A stretch of DNA of 64,000 nt from Phycisphaerae bacterium (GCA_022180725.1 BQMO01000005.1:62001-126000); one strand, 5' to 3'. Counted from the stretch's first letter, positions 17,812 to 27,186 are shown. The notes: a model not told the origin generated them from the letters alone. Translations and numbers: made by a program.

Positions 17812-19056
17812 TCACCGCCCGATCCTGAACCACGCCGGGTCCAGGTGCGGCTTGTCGTCACTCAGCATTTCCGCCACTAGCCGCCCCGTGCCCGGGCCGG
17901 TGCTCATGCCGATCATGCTGTGGCCCGCCGCGACCATGACATTGCCGAAGCGCGGCGAGAAGTCCACGAAGGGCTTGCCGTCCGGCACCATCGGCCGCCA
18001 ACCGAACCAGGGTTGCTCATCGTCCAGCGGCTCGGGCGCGCGGAGGTACTTGGCCGCGGAATCTTTCAGCAGCGCGATGCGTTCCGGGCGCATTGAATCG
18101 TCGTACCCGGCGAACTCCATCATGCTCCCGAGGCGGTACCCGTCGGCGAAGGGCGTAATGGCGACGCGGGCTTCCTCGAAGACCATCGGGTACGCCGGGC
18201 ATCGCGCCGGCCGCCGGGCCGTCACGCTGTAGCCTTTCCCCGGCACGATGGGCAGTTTCACCCCGAGCATGTGCGAGAGTTTCGGCGTCCACGCGCCCGT
18301 GGCGACGACGAAGGCGTCGGCCCCGTGCTCGCCGTGGTTGGTGACGGCGCGCACGGCACGCCCGCCAAGGCCGGTGAGGTCTTTCGCCTCACACCCTTCG
18401 CGGATGACCACGCCCCGCCGGACCAGCGCCGCGTGCAGGCCGCTCATGTACCGGTCGGGCCTCAGGTGCGCGTCGCACTCGAAGTACCACGCCCCGGCCA
18501 GCCCGTCACGCAGCGTCGGTTCCATCGCCGCCAGTTCGTCCCCCCGCACGAGCCGCCCGCCGTATCCGAACCGCCGCACGATGGCCTCGTTCGTCGGCCC
18601 GAACGCGTCGAGGTGCGCCCGGTCGGCGTAGACAAACAGGCACCCCTTGCGTTCGTACCCGCAGTCGATCCTCTCGGCGGCCACGATCTCCTCGTACCTT
18701 ATCTTTCCGTTGATCAGCAGGGCATGCAGCGCGACGGACGTGTCCTCGGCCTTGGCGGCGGTACACGACGCCGCGAACCGCGCCAGCCAGCCCCACAGGT
18801 GAACGTCCACCCGCGGGCGGATCATGAACGGGCTGTTCCGCCGGAATAGCAGCGGCAGCGTGGAGGCGATGGCCCCCGGCTTGGCCAGGGGGTAGACGTG
18901 GCTCGGGCAGACGTACCCGCAGTTCCCGTGCGAACACCCGCCCCCCACCGTGCCCTTCTCGAGCAGTTCCACCGTCCACCCACGCAGGGCCAGTTCGTAC
19001 GCGCACGACGCGCCCACCACCCCGCCCCCGATCACGATGGCCTTGCCCGGCTTCAC
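17812..19056 (-). CDS. FAD-dependent D-amino-acid oxidase/dehydrogenase family protein (DadA-like)
   Basis: 414 residues. N-terminal FAD-binding fold IVIGGGVVGASCAYEL followed by the acidic end LLEKG; then GGGCSHGNCGYVCPSHVYPL and a C-terminal FAD block (WFGWRPMVPDGKPFVDFSP; AAGHSMIGMSTGPGTGRLVAE) as in DadA and glycine oxidases. Likely deaminates a D-amino acid or imino acid such as a hydroxyproline isomer; the substrate is unknown. GTG 19056 is chosen: TAGGAT (19064-19069) lies 7 bases upstream. Converges with the Fic gene, 6 bases between stops. Confidence 0.82.
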   Translation of the reverse strand: MKPGKAIVIGGGVVGASCAYELALRGWTVELLEKGTVGGGCSHGNCGYVCPSHVYPLAKPGAIASTLPLLFRRNSPFMIRPRVDVHLWGWLARFAASCTAAKAEDTSVALHALLINGKIRYEEIVAAERIDCGYERKGCLFVYADRAHLDAFGPTNEAIVRRFGYGGRLVRGDELAAMEPTLRDGLAGAWYFECDAHLRPDRYMSGLHAALVRRGVVIREGCEAKDLTGLGGRAVRAVTNHGEHGADAFVVATGAWTPKLSHMLGVKLPIVPGKGYSVTARRPARCPAYPMVFEEARVAITPFADGYRLGSMMEFAGYDDSMRPERIALLKDSAAKYLRAPEPLDDEQPWFGWRPMVPDGKPFVDFSPRFGNVMVAAGHSMIGMSTGPGTGRLVAEMLSDDKPHLDPAWFRIGR

Positions 19057-19107
19057 GCGGGCGATCCTATCCGCAACCCGTACCCGCCCGAGCCGTACAC
19101 TCGCGCC

Positions 19108-21423
19108 ATGCGACAGATCGCACGAGTTGTGGCGGCGGGGTGGTGGCTCCACGTCGGCGTGCCCGCCGCCTCGGGCCAATCGACCCCCGTACCGAAAGCA
19201 CCCGACCCCGTGCTGTCGCGCGAGGGCGGCATCCTGCGATGGGACGAGGGCCTGCCGCTGGGCAACGGGCTGCTGGGCGTGCTGGTGTGGGGCGACGCCG
19301 GCACGCTGCGGCTCTCCCTCGACCGGGCCGACCTGTGGGACACGCGCCTGCCCGATATCTTCCGCGTACCGGGTTGGACGTACGCAACCATGATCGCACT
19401 GAAGGAGGCCCGCAACCACGCCGAGCACCAGCGGCTGTTCGACGTGCCCTACGACACCATCCCCTACCCCACCAAACTCCCCGTGGGGCGGCTGGAGATC
19501 ACGCTGCCCTCGGGCGAAACCCTTACGGACTTTCGGCTGCACCTGGTCGACGGCACGGCGAACGTGGGTGTGCGGCATGACCCGCGCTCGTTCGGCTCGA
19601 TGGACGTGGCCGTGGCGGGCGAGCCGACGGTGGTCGTCACGCGCGTGCCCGCGGGAGCCTCGCTGCGCCTCGTGCCGCCCGGGGGCGTGAAGGCGCTCGG
19701 CTACGCCCCCGCCGAGGAAGGCGCCGACGCCGACGGGGTGTGGTTCGTACAGCGGACGCTGGGCGAGGTGGCGTACGCGGTCGCGGCGTGCCTGCGGGAA
19801 TCGCGCCCGCCGAACCGGGGCCAGCCGATCATCCGCGCCGTGGCCGTGAGCGTGGCGAGCAACGCCGACGGGCCGGACCCGTTGACCATCGCGCGGGTTC
19901 GGGCCAAGGCCGCCGCCGACGTGTACGCGGCCGGGAATGGTGTGCGCGACGAAACGATGCGGCACCGGGCGGCGGTGCGGGACGCGAGCGTGTCAATCCC
20001 CGATGCGGCGTTGCAGGTCCACTACGACCTGTGCCGGCACCTGATGGTCTCCGGCAGCCGCCCCGACGCCCCACCGATGGCCCTGCAAGGCGTGTGGACC
20101 GCGGACGAAGGCGGGCTGCCACCATGGAAGGGGGACTACCACAACGACCTCAACACGCAGACGACGTACCTCGCGCATCACGCCGCGGGCCTGAACGAAC
20201 AGGGCGGGTCGTGGCTCAACTTCAACTGGAATCTGCTGCCCCGCTACCGGGCCTTCGCGCGCGAGTTCTACGGGCTGCCCGAATCCAGCCCACCCCCGGC
20301 GGTGGTGCCCGGGGTGATGGCCCTCGACGGCGCGCCGATGGGCGGATGGGGGCAGTATTCGCTCTCGCCGACGCACTCGGCGTGGGTCGCGCAGTCGTTC
20401 TATCTGCACTGGCGATACACCATGGACCGTGCATTCCTGCGGGAGCGCGCCCGGCCCTTCTGCGAAAGCGTCGCCGCGGCGATGGAGGCGCTCGCCCCGC
20501 CCGACGAGCACGGGCGGCGTCGCCTGCCCCTCTCGACCAGCCCGGAGATCCACGACAACTCGTACGCCGCGTGGCTCCCGCCCAACAGCAACTACGACCT
20601 CGCCATGCTCCGCTTCATCTTCGCCGCGTGCGCCGAGATGGCCCGCGAGGACGGCGACGCAAAGGGCGAAGTGCGCTGGCGCGGGGCGCTCGCGGCGTGC
20701 GAACCTTTCGACGCCGACGACACCGGGCTGACCTTCGCCCGCGGGCACCCCTACGACCAGAGCCACCGGCACTTCAGCCATGCCATGGCCATCCACCCGC
20801 TCGGGTTGATGACCCTCGAAGGCACCGACACGGACCGCGCGACAATCCGCGCGACGCTGGCGCGGCTGGAATCGATGGGCACCGCGTGGTGGACGGGGTA
20901 CTCCTTCGCCTGGGCCGCGTGCCTGTTCGCCCGCGCGGACGAGCCGGAGAAGGCCCTGGATTTCCTCACGACGTACCTGGCCTTCACCGGGCCGAACGGG
21001 TTTCACCTCAACGGCGACCAGTCGGGGAAGGGGCACTCGAAGTTCACGTACCGCCCGTTCACGCTGGAGGGCAACTTTCTGGCCATGCAGGCCTTGCAGG
21101 AGATGCTGCTGCAATCGTGGGGCGAGGTGGGCGCGCCCGGCACGTCGATCGTGCGCGTCTTTCCCGCGGTGAGCCCGCGCTGGCCCGTCGCGTCGTTCAC
21201 AAACCTGCGGGCGGAAGGGGGCTTTCGCGTCTCGGCAGTCCGCCGCGGTGGGGTCACGACCGACGTCTCCATCGTCGCCGACGCGGGCGGGGAACTCCGC
21301 CTGCGCGACCCCTTCGCGGGGCGCGAGGCGACGTGGAGCCGGGCCGTGAAGCGCGAGGGGAACGTGGTGACGTGCGTGCTCTCGTCGGGCGAAACCCTGC
21401 ACGGAAAGGCGGCCACGCCGTGA
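19108..21423 (+). CDS. Secreted GH95-like glycoside hydrolase (alpha-fucosidase family relative)
   Basis: 771 residues with a signal peptide (about 24 residues, ending AASGQ). GH95 architecture: LPLGNGLLGVLVWG near the N-terminus, QGVWTADEGG, GDYHNDLNTQTTYLAHHAAGL, STSPEI, GTAWWTGYSFAWAACLFAR, and TLEGNFLAMQALQEMLLQS. GH95 enzymes remove fucose or galactose from glycans. Two catalytic positions look altered: the first Asn of the usual LNIN-like segment is Asp, and the Asp of the usual QIDGNF segment is Glu. TACACT (19096-19101) is 6 bases before the ATG. Overlaps the next gene by 4 bases. Confidence 0.78.
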   Translation: MRQIARVVAAGWWLHVGVPAASGQSTPVPKAPDPVLSREGGILRWDEGLPLGNGLLGVLVWGDAGTLRLSLDRADLWDTRLPDIFRVPGWTYATMIALKEARNHAEHQRLFDVPYDTIPYPTKLPVGRLEITLPSGETLTDFRLHLVDGTANVGVRHDPRSFGSMDVAVAGEPTVVVTRVPAGASLRLVPPGGVKALGYAPAEEGADADGVWFVQRTLGEVAYAVAACLRESRPPNRGQPIIRAVAVSVASNADGPDPLTIARVRAKAAADVYAAGNGVRDETMRHRAAVRDASVSIPDAALQVHYDLCRHLMVSGSRPDAPPMALQGVWTADEGGLPPWKGDYHNDLNTQTTYLAHHAAGLNEQGGSWLNFNWNLLPRYRAFAREFYGLPESSPPPAVVPGVMALDGAPMGGWGQYSLSPTHSAWVAQSFYLHWRYTMDRAFLRERARPFCESVAAAMEALAPPDEHGRRRLPLSTSPEIHDNSYAAWLPPNSNYDLAMLRFIFAACAEMAREDGDAKGEVRWRGALAACEPFDADDTGLTFARGHPYDQSHRHFSHAMAIHPLGLMTLEGTDTDRATIRATLARLESMGTAWWTGYSFAWAACLFARADEPEKALDFLTTYLAFTGPNGFHLNGDQSGKGHSKFTYRPFTLEGNFLAMQALQEMLLQSWGEVGAPGTSIVRVFPAVSPRWPVASFTNLRAEGGFRVSAVRRGGVTTDVSIVADAGGELRLRDPFAGREATWSRAVKREGNVVTCVLSSGETLHGKAATP

Positions 21424-22238
21424 CGCCCGACGCGGGATCGCCCGGGGTCCTCACGTCGCCCGTGCTCGCGCGCGTCGGCGTGCCGCACGCCTTCACGACG
21501 CGCGTCGGTGGCGTGTCGCGCGGCGTGTTCGCCTCGCTCAACTTCGGAAACCCGATGGACCTCGTCGGCGACCGGCGAGACCCGCCCGAGCACATCGCCG
21601 AGAACTTCCGCCGCGTGCTTGCGGCGATCGGCGCCTCGGGGCGCGAAGTCGTACAGGTCTACCAGGTGCACGGGCTGGCGGCGCGGGTGTTTCGCCGGGG
21701 CGACCCGTCGCGCGACGCCGGCCCCGACGGACCAATCGACTTCAAGGCCGACGCCCTGATCACCGACGACCCCGCCCGCGTCGTCGCCGTGCGCGTGGCC
21801 GACTGCGCCCCCGTGCTGCTTGCGTCGGCGGACGGCCGCGTCGTCGCCGCGGTGCACGCCGGGTGGCGCGGCGTGGTGGCGGGCGTGCTCCCCGCGGCGG
21901 TCCTCGCCATGCGTCACCTCGGGGCGGGCAACCTCGTCGCCGCTGTCGGGCCGTGCATCGGGCCCGAGGCCTTCGAGGTCGGCCCGGAAGTGCTCGCGGA
22001 GTTCCGCCGAGTGTTTGGACCCGAAGCACCCGTGCGCGAGCGCGCGGACGGCAAGGGGCACGTGGACCTCAAGGCGGCGTTGGCCTCGCAGGCGCGCGAA
22101 GCGGGCGTCGATCTAATCGACGTGCTTCCGCACTGCACCGCGCGCGACGCCATGCGGTTCTTCTCGCACCGGCGCGAGCGCGGCGTGACAGGCCGCATGG
22201 TGGGGTTGATCGGGCCGGCACCAGGAACCGCTCCCTGA
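21420..22238 (+). CDS. pgeF: YfiH/PgeF family protein (purine nucleoside phosphorylase / laccase-domain)
   Basis: 272 residues of the multicopper-polyphenol-oxidase-like (YfiH, LACC1) family, which acts on purine nucleosides and in some bacteria edits cell-wall precursors. Metal-binding segments: YQVHGLAARVF, RVADCAPVLLAS and AAVHAGWRGVVAGVL. GTG start overlaps the preceding stop as GTGA, so translation is probably coupled to the GH95-like gene. Length is slightly above the usual 240-250 residues. Confidence 0.88.
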   Translation: MTPDAGSPGVLTSPVLARVGVPHAFTTRVGGVSRGVFASLNFGNPMDLVGDRRDPPEHIAENFRRVLAAIGASGREVVQVYQVHGLAARVFRRGDPSRDAGPDGPIDFKADALITDDPARVVAVRVADCAPVLLASADGRVVAAVHAGWRGVVAGVLPAAVLAMRHLGAGNLVAAVGPCIGPEAFEVGPEVLAEFRRVFGPEAPVRERADGKGHVDLKAALASQAREAGVDLIDVLPHCTARDAMRFFSHRRERGVTGRMVGLIGPAPGTAP

Positions 22239-22239
22239 C

Positions 22240-22295
22240 GGTCGCGGCTCGTTCTGACTTGGTCGCGGCTCGTTTGATTATGGTCGCGGCTCGTT
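22240..22295. repeat. Three tandem copies of GGTCGCGGCTCGTT at 21-base spacing
   Basis: The 14-mer occurs at 22240-22253, 22261-22274 and 22282-22295, exactly 21 bases apart. The third copy encodes the last residues (NEPRP) of the ChaN-like gene on the minus strand, and its stop codon lies between copies 2 and 3. The array sits between two convergent genes, preceded by CCGCTCCCTGAC. I recall similar GAGCCGCGACC repeats as common between genes in planctomycetes; that is memory, not a search result. Confidence 0.75.
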
Positions 22296-23243
22296 GGAAC
22301 CCACGTACACCACGAAATCGCCGCGCCCGCGGTCCTCGACGCGCAGGCCATCCGCGTTCGCGTCGATCATGCTGATGGTGATCGCGCGCACACCCGGACG
22401 CAGGCGGCGGATCACCTGCACCGTGCCCCCTTCAAAGTCGCTGTGGAAGCGCCCGATCACCAGCAGCACCGGACGACGCCCGACTTCCAGCGCCCGCACG
22501 ACCGACTCGCCCATCGTCCAGTCCCAGGTCTGTTGCGAGCGGTAGAAGCCTTCGAGGCGGGTAGCGATTTCGTCGGGCGTGGGCGGCGTCCCGCCGTGGC
22601 CCTGCTCGACGCCCGGGCGCATGAGCGCCTCGAAGGCCTCGCGGTAGCGTCCGCCGAGCAGTTCATCGGGGATGCGGACAAGCCGCGCCTGCTCGGGGGT
22701 CAGTCGATCGAGGGCGCCGTAGCCCTGTTGCCTCACGAGGCGCACGTAGGGGCGGGGCGCGTTCGCGGCGATCACGGGCCGCCCGAGTTCCTTGGCGCGC
22801 TCGACCATCGCCCGGTGCCCGGGTGGGTAGTTGCTCGCCGTGCGCCCAGTGCGCGTGGTGAAGGCCTTTTCGTCGCCTAGGCCGGCCAGGTAATCGTCGA
22901 GCCGCGACTGCTCGTCGCGCTCGAAGAACTCCAGCGCCAGGGCGCTGTGCTCGGCCTTCGCCGCCACGTCGTGCCACACCGCCGCGGCGAAGGTCAGGCC
23001 GAGGTCGTGCCCGTGATTCTCCCCCACCACCACAGCGTCGGCATTGGCGCAGGCCTCGATCAGCGCCGCCCAGGTCACGGGCTGCCCCGCGCCGGTCAGC
23101 ACGGCGACGCCGCGCCCGCGGGCAAGGTCCACCGGCCTGGTATCCAACCCGGGCGGGGCCTTCGACCCGGGTTTGGCCGCGCACGCCGCCAGGAAGCACA
23201 CCACCATCGTCGTCAGGACCATCCGTCGAACGTCGATCTTCAC
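22278..23243 (-). CDS. ChaN family lipoprotein
   Basis: 321 residues. Signal peptide with lipobox CFLAACAAK. Mature protein has the ChaN/haem-binding-uptake pattern: ADAVVVGENHGHDLGLTF near the N-terminus, ALALEFFERDEQ, and a final VLLVIGRFHSDFEGGTVQVIRRL. ChaN proteins are iron-regulated haem-associated lipoproteins; a haem role here is only by family. Starts with GTG, 33 bases after the upp stop, so likely co-transcribed with upp. Its last codons lie in a 21-base tandem repeat. Confidence 0.78.
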   Translation of the reverse strand: MKIDVRRMVLTTMVVCFLAACAAKPGSKAPPGLDTRPVDLARGRGVAVLTGAGQPVTWAALIEACANADAVVVGENHGHDLGLTFAAAVWHDVAAKAEHSALALEFFERDEQSRLDDYLAGLGDEKAFTTRTGRTASNYPPGHRAMVERAKELGRPVIAANAPRPYVRLVRQQGYGALDRLTPEQARLVRIPDELLGGRYREAFEALMRPGVEQGHGGTPPTPDEIATRLEGFYRSQQTWDWTMGESVVRALEVGRRPVLLVIGRFHSDFEGGTVQVIRRLRPGVRAITISMIDANADGLRVEDRGRGDFVVYVGSNEPRP

Positions 23244-23276
23244 GTCATCGCTCCCAGGCCTTGCCTGTGTTCTTGC

Positions 23277-23924
23277 TCACACCGTCCCGTACATCCGGTC
23301 GCCCGCGTCGCCCAGCCCGGGGCAGATAAACCCGTGCTCGTTGAGTTGCCGATCGATCGCCGCGGTGTAGATCGTGAGGTCGGGATGGTCGCGGCGCATC
23401 CGCGCGATGCCCTCCGGGGCCGCCACCAGGCAGATCATCCGCAGGTCGGTCGCCCCGGCGGACCGCAGGATGTGCACCGCCTCGCTCGCGCTCCCGCCCG
23501 TCGCGAGCATCGGGTCCACGAGGATGACCGGACCGGCGTCGAGGTCCTTGGGCAATCGCCGCAGATACACCGTCGGCTGGAGTGTCCGCTCGTCGCGGGC
23601 CAGCCCGAGGTGGCCGACTCGCGCTTCGGGCATCATCTCGAGGATTCCCTCGGCCATGCCCAGCCCCGACCGCAGCACCGGCACCACCGTGATCTGGGCG
23701 CTCAGTTTTACGCCGCGCGTCGTTTCCACCGGCGTCCGCACCTCGACCTCGCGCGTCGGCAACCCCCGCGTCACCTCGAAGACCATGAGCCCCGCGATCT
23801 GGTACAGCAGCGCCCGGAACGGGCGGTGACTCGTCGTCTGGTCGCGCAGGTAGGTCAGTTTGTGCTGAATGAGCGGGTGATCAAACACCACCACGCCGGG
23901 ATGCTTCGGGTGCGGACTACCCAT
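23277..23924 (-). CDS. upp: Uracil phosphoribosyltransferase
   Basis: 215 residues. Converts uracil and PRPP to UMP. Family signatures: VVVFDHPLIQHKLTYLRD at the start, VPVLRSGLGMAEGILEMMP, the PRPP loop VILVDPMLATGGSASEAV, and the C-terminal IDRQLNEHGFICPGLGDAGDR. ATG 23924 has TATGCT (23931-23936) 6 bases upstream and no Shine-Dalgarno. Divergent from the cytosine deaminase gene with 75 bases between starts, so enzymes for two successive salvage steps share one intergenic region. Confidence 0.95.
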   Translation of the reverse strand: MGSPHPKHPGVVVFDHPLIQHKLTYLRDQTTSHRPFRALLYQIAGLMVFEVTRGLPTREVEVRTPVETTRGVKLSAQITVVPVLRSGLGMAEGILEMMPEARVGHLGLARDERTLQPTVYLRRLPKDLDAGPVILVDPMLATGGSASEAVHILRSAGATDLRMICLVAAPEGIARMRRDHPDLTIYTAAIDRQLNEHGFICPGLGDAGDRMYGTV

Positions 23925-23999
23925 GCGCACAGCATAGCGTTCGGCGGGCCTCCCGCGGCGGGCACGTGTTCGCCCTCGCCAATACGGCAACAATGCGCC

Positions 24000-24464
24000 A
24001 TGAATCAGGACGACCTTGACCGCCTCGCCCTCGACGCCGCCTACATCCAGGCCCTCAAGTCCAAGAATGAGGGCGGCATCCCCATCGGCTCGGCGCTGGT
24101 CGACCCCGCCGGGTTCGTTGTCGCCGCCGGGCACAATCTCCGCGTGCAGCAGGGCGATCCGACGGCCCACGCCGAGACGGCCACCATCCGCGCCGCCGGG
24201 CGTCGCCGCGACTGGCACACCCTCACCCTCGCCAGCACGCTCTCCCCCTGCGCCATGTGCTCGGGCACGGCCATTCTGCACCGCATCCCGCGCGTCGTCA
24301 TCGGCGAGAACCGGACGTTTCAAGGCCGCGAGGACTGGCTGAAGGCCGAGGGCGTCGCCGTGCGCGTCATGAACGACCCGCGGTGCGAGGCCCTCATGCG
24401 CGCGTTCATCGCCGAGCGTCCCGACCTGTGGGACGAGGACATCGGCGTGCCCCCGAAGGGTTGA
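24000..24464 (+). CDS. Cytosine deaminase, yeast FCY1 type
   Basis: 154 residues of the cytidine-deaminase fold. Zinc site: PTAHAETATI (His plus proton-shuttling Glu) and LSPCAMCSG (two Cys). It resembles fungal cytosine deaminase from end to end, including NEGGIPIGSALV, GHNLRVQQGD, RVVIGENRTFQG and the C-terminal FIAERPDLWDEDIG, rather than the unrelated TIM-barrel E. coli CodA. Expected reaction is cytosine to uracil, feeding the divergent upp gene. Guanine deaminase activity is a less likely alternative. Confidence 0.85.
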   Translation: MNQDDLDRLALDAAYIQALKSKNEGGIPIGSALVDPAGFVVAAGHNLRVQQGDPTAHAETATIRAAGRRRDWHTLTLASTLSPCAMCSGTAILHRIPRVVIGENRTFQGREDWLKAEGVAVRVMNDPRCEALMRAFIAERPDLWDEDIGVPPKG

Positions 24465-24468
24465 TCGG

Positions 24469-27072
24469 CTACTCCTCGCCCGAGACCTCGCGCCAGCGCA
24501 CCAGGCGTACGCTCGGGCCGACCGGTGGCTCCTGCAACGTCACCATCTGCGCGATCGTCCGCGCACCGATGGTCGTGCTCGCCGTCGCGGGTGTCACGCT
24601 CTGCGTCACCACGCCGCTCTTGAAGTACACCTTCAGGGTGTAACTCGCGCCCGGCGTGACGCCGCCGAAGTGGGCCCAGAGCGGCTCGGTCCCGGCGTAC
24701 CCCCGGGCCACGCCGATGTCCCGCCGGGCGACGAACTGCCCGCCCGACGTGTACAGCTCGACGCGGGTGCCGATGCCCAGGGTATTGGTCCCACCGTTGC
24801 CCGCTCCCAGCACGCGGACCTTGAGATACCGCGTGGTGTTCGTGTTGTTGCGGAGCAGCATCATGCCCCCGCCCACGCGCGTGATGGCGATGTCGAGGTC
24901 CCCGTCGTTGTCGTAGTCGACGAAGACGGCGTCCTGGGCATCGATGTTGACATCCGCGCCAAGCCCGGTCAGCACGAACGTGCCACCGCCCAGGTTGCGG
25001 TACAACTGGCACCCCCCCGTGCGCGTCGCGACATAGAGATCGAGATGCCCGTCGTTGTCGTAATCGCCCCAGGCGCACCCGCGCTGGCCGTTCGACGCGG
25101 CCACCAGCCCCGCCTCGTCGGACACCTCATCGAACGTGCCGTCGTCGTTGTTCTCGAACATCGACCCAGAGCTGTTGTTGGCCCGATCGGTAACGACCAG
25201 GTCCACATCGCCGTCGTTGTCGTAGTCCGCCCACGCCGAGGCGATCTTCTTGCTCGGGCTGGTCGAGAACGAGATGTCCGCCCCACCACCGGTGGTCGCC
25301 GGCGCGAGTGCGAACGTGCCCGACGAACTCAGCAGGTAGAGTTTTCCGCCGCTGTAGTGATACAGCACATCGAGCAGACCGTCGTCGTTCACGTCACCCG
25401 TGGAGCAGAAGTCCCCGTTTCCGTTGCTCGCGTTCAGCCCCGCGGGCTTCGACGGCGTGAACGCCGGCGAGGATGAGGATTTCACGTTCATCCCCACCCA
25501 GTTGCCGTTGGTCCCGAACATCAGCAGATCGAGCCACCCATCGGCGTTGACGTCGATCGCGCAGGCACCGTCGGCGTTGGTCGGGCCTGTCATGCCCGCA
25601 GAGTCCGCCGCCGTCAGCACGCCCGCGGTGTTGAGAAACAACTGACCGCTCGATCCCGTGGGCGACGACGAGGCCCAGAAGTCGGGACAGGCGTCGTTAT
25701 TGGCGTCAAGCACCGCCCCCTGCCCGCGGAACGCGCCCAGCGTGTACGCCGAGAACGATGCTCCCGCGCCGTTGTTCGTGATCACCCGCGCGGTCGAGCC
25801 TGTCACAATGCAATCGAGATCACCATCGTCGTCGAGATCAACCCAGGACATGCCCGAGCCATCATCCTCGTTCGTGCTCGTGGTGAATCCGAAGCCTGCC
25901 GTCGAGGTCACATCCGTGAAGATCGGCGTGGCGGTACCCTCGTAGGCGCCGAGGTCCCATCCGCCGCCCTGGGGACGCGTAGCGCCGACGAGATCGATGC
26001 TCGTCACGCTAAGCGAACTGTCCCCCGCGTTGACGGCCGGGCTGCCGCTCTGGAGCGTGTACACGCTGGTGGATGTGAACTTTGGGTCGACGGTGCTCTC
26101 GCCCGCCGAGAGCACCGTACCAACGAATGCGCCCGCGGTGTTCGAGAAGATGATGTTGTACGTGTGATTGAAGGTGCCGCCGGTCCGCCGAAGTCCGACC
26201 CCGGAGTTGTACGCGATTATCGAGTTGGTCGTAGTGAACGTGCCGCCTTCGATCTCCACCCCATCGCCCGCGTTGCGGGCGATCGTCGCGTGCCATACGG
26301 AGACAGATGGCCCCAGGCCCCCGCCCCCACCCGCGCGCACACCGTCCTGCCCATTATTCCGAACCAGGGCGTTGATGAGCGTCAGGTTCCCGAGCACGGC
26401 CTCGACGCCGTGCGCCGTGTTGGAGTACACCTGCACCTCGCGCAGCGTGGCCGACGAGGTCGCCGCCGTCAGCGTCACCCCGCGGTCCTTGCTGCTGTAG
26501 ATCAGCGTGCCGGTCATGGTGAGCGACGCGTTGACGCCCAGTTCGACCCCATCATCCTTGCTGGACCGGATCTTGCCGACGTCGAAGGTTGCGGACGCGT
26601 TGACGACCTGCAGACCGTCCGCCTGACTGTTGTTCAGGTCCATGTTCAACATCGCGCACCCCGTGCAGTTCTGCACGATGACCGCGTTTCTCGCTTTCGT
26701 GATGCGGATGTTCTCCAGCCGGTGGTAGTTATGCTGAAGGAGAAAACCGGTATTGCTCGTGCCGGGCTTGACAACGACGTTGCCCGCCTTCACGCCGAAC
26801 TGTGCACCGCTTACATCCCCAACAACGCGGATCGGCCCGGTCGCCGTACCCGCCCGCACCGTCGCCACGCTCGCCGTGTACGTCCCGGGCGCCACGTAGA
26901 TCACGTCGCCCGGCTGCGCGAGACTGATGGCCTTGGTGATCGTCTTGAACGGGGTCGATGGCGACAACCCGTTGTTCGAATCCTTGCCGTTCGCGTTGCG
27001 AACAAAGTATGTGGTCGCGGAAGCCCACGGACCTACCGTCGCAACCGCGAGAACCGCAATCAGTATTCGCAT
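24469..27072 (-). CDS. Secreted parallel beta-helix / FG-GAP (VCBS) repeat protein
   Basis: 867 residues. Signal peptide ~1-20. A DUF1565-type start (TYFVRNANGKDSNNGLSPST, then GDVIYVAPGTY) leads into right-handed beta-helix repeats to about residue 400. From ~405 to ~760 come FG-GAP/VCBS repeats with calcium motifs such as DLDDDGDLD, DVNDDGLLD, DYDNDGDVD, DYDNDGHLD, DYDNDGDLD. A final ASPIC/UnbV-like domain (YLKVRVLGAGNGG; GTRVELYTSGG) follows. Likely an extracellular carbohydrate-binding or adhesive surface protein. GAGGAG lies ~7 bases before the ATG. Converges with the cytosine deaminase gene, 4 bases apart. Confidence 0.85.
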   Translation of the reverse strand: MRILIAVLAVATVGPWASATTYFVRNANGKDSNNGLSPSTPFKTITKAISLAQPGDVIYVAPGTYTASVATVRAGTATGPIRVVGDVSGAQFGVKAGNVVVKPGTSNTGFLLQHNYHRLENIRITKARNAVIVQNCTGCAMLNMDLNNSQADGLQVVNASATFDVGKIRSSKDDGVELGVNASLTMTGTLIYSSKDRGVTLTAATSSATLREVQVYSNTAHGVEAVLGNLTLINALVRNNGQDGVRAGGGGGLGPSVSVWHATIARNAGDGVEIEGGTFTTTNSIIAYNSGVGLRRTGGTFNHTYNIIFSNTAGAFVGTVLSAGESTVDPKFTSTSVYTLQSGSPAVNAGDSSLSVTSIDLVGATRPQGGGWDLGAYEGTATPIFTDVTSTAGFGFTTSTNEDDGSGMSWVDLDDDGDLDCIVTGSTARVITNNGAGASFSAYTLGAFRGQGAVLDANNDACPDFWASSSPTGSSGQLFLNTAGVLTAADSAGMTGPTNADGACAIDVNADGWLDLLMFGTNGNWVGMNVKSSSSPAFTPSKPAGLNASNGNGDFCSTGDVNDDGLLDVLYHYSGGKLYLLSSSGTFALAPATTGGGADISFSTSPSKKIASAWADYDNDGDVDLVVTDRANNSSGSMFENNDDGTFDEVSDEAGLVAASNGQRGCAWGDYDNDGHLDLYVATRTGGCQLYRNLGGGTFVLTGLGADVNIDAQDAVFVDYDNDGDLDIAITRVGGGMMLLRNNTNTTRYLKVRVLGAGNGGTNTLGIGTRVELYTSGGQFVARRDIGVARGYAGTEPLWAHFGGVTPGASYTLKVYFKSGVVTQSVTPATASTTIGARTIAQMVTLQEPPVGPSVRLVRWREVSGEE

Positions 27073-27186
27073 GGTCAGGCTCCTCGCACGGGGTTGCCCC
27101 ATGGCTGGATCGGCTCGCCCCGTCACGCGTGCCAGCAATGCCGCACAGATCGCCGGTGGTCCATCGGCAGGTGAGGGTGAGATTAC

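Noticed and set aside
27073..27186. Possible riboswitch in the leader of the beta-helix protein gene (small GGGG-CAA-CCCC hairpin)
   Set aside because: No match to any riboswitch consensus I know; one short hairpin is expected by chance at this GC content.
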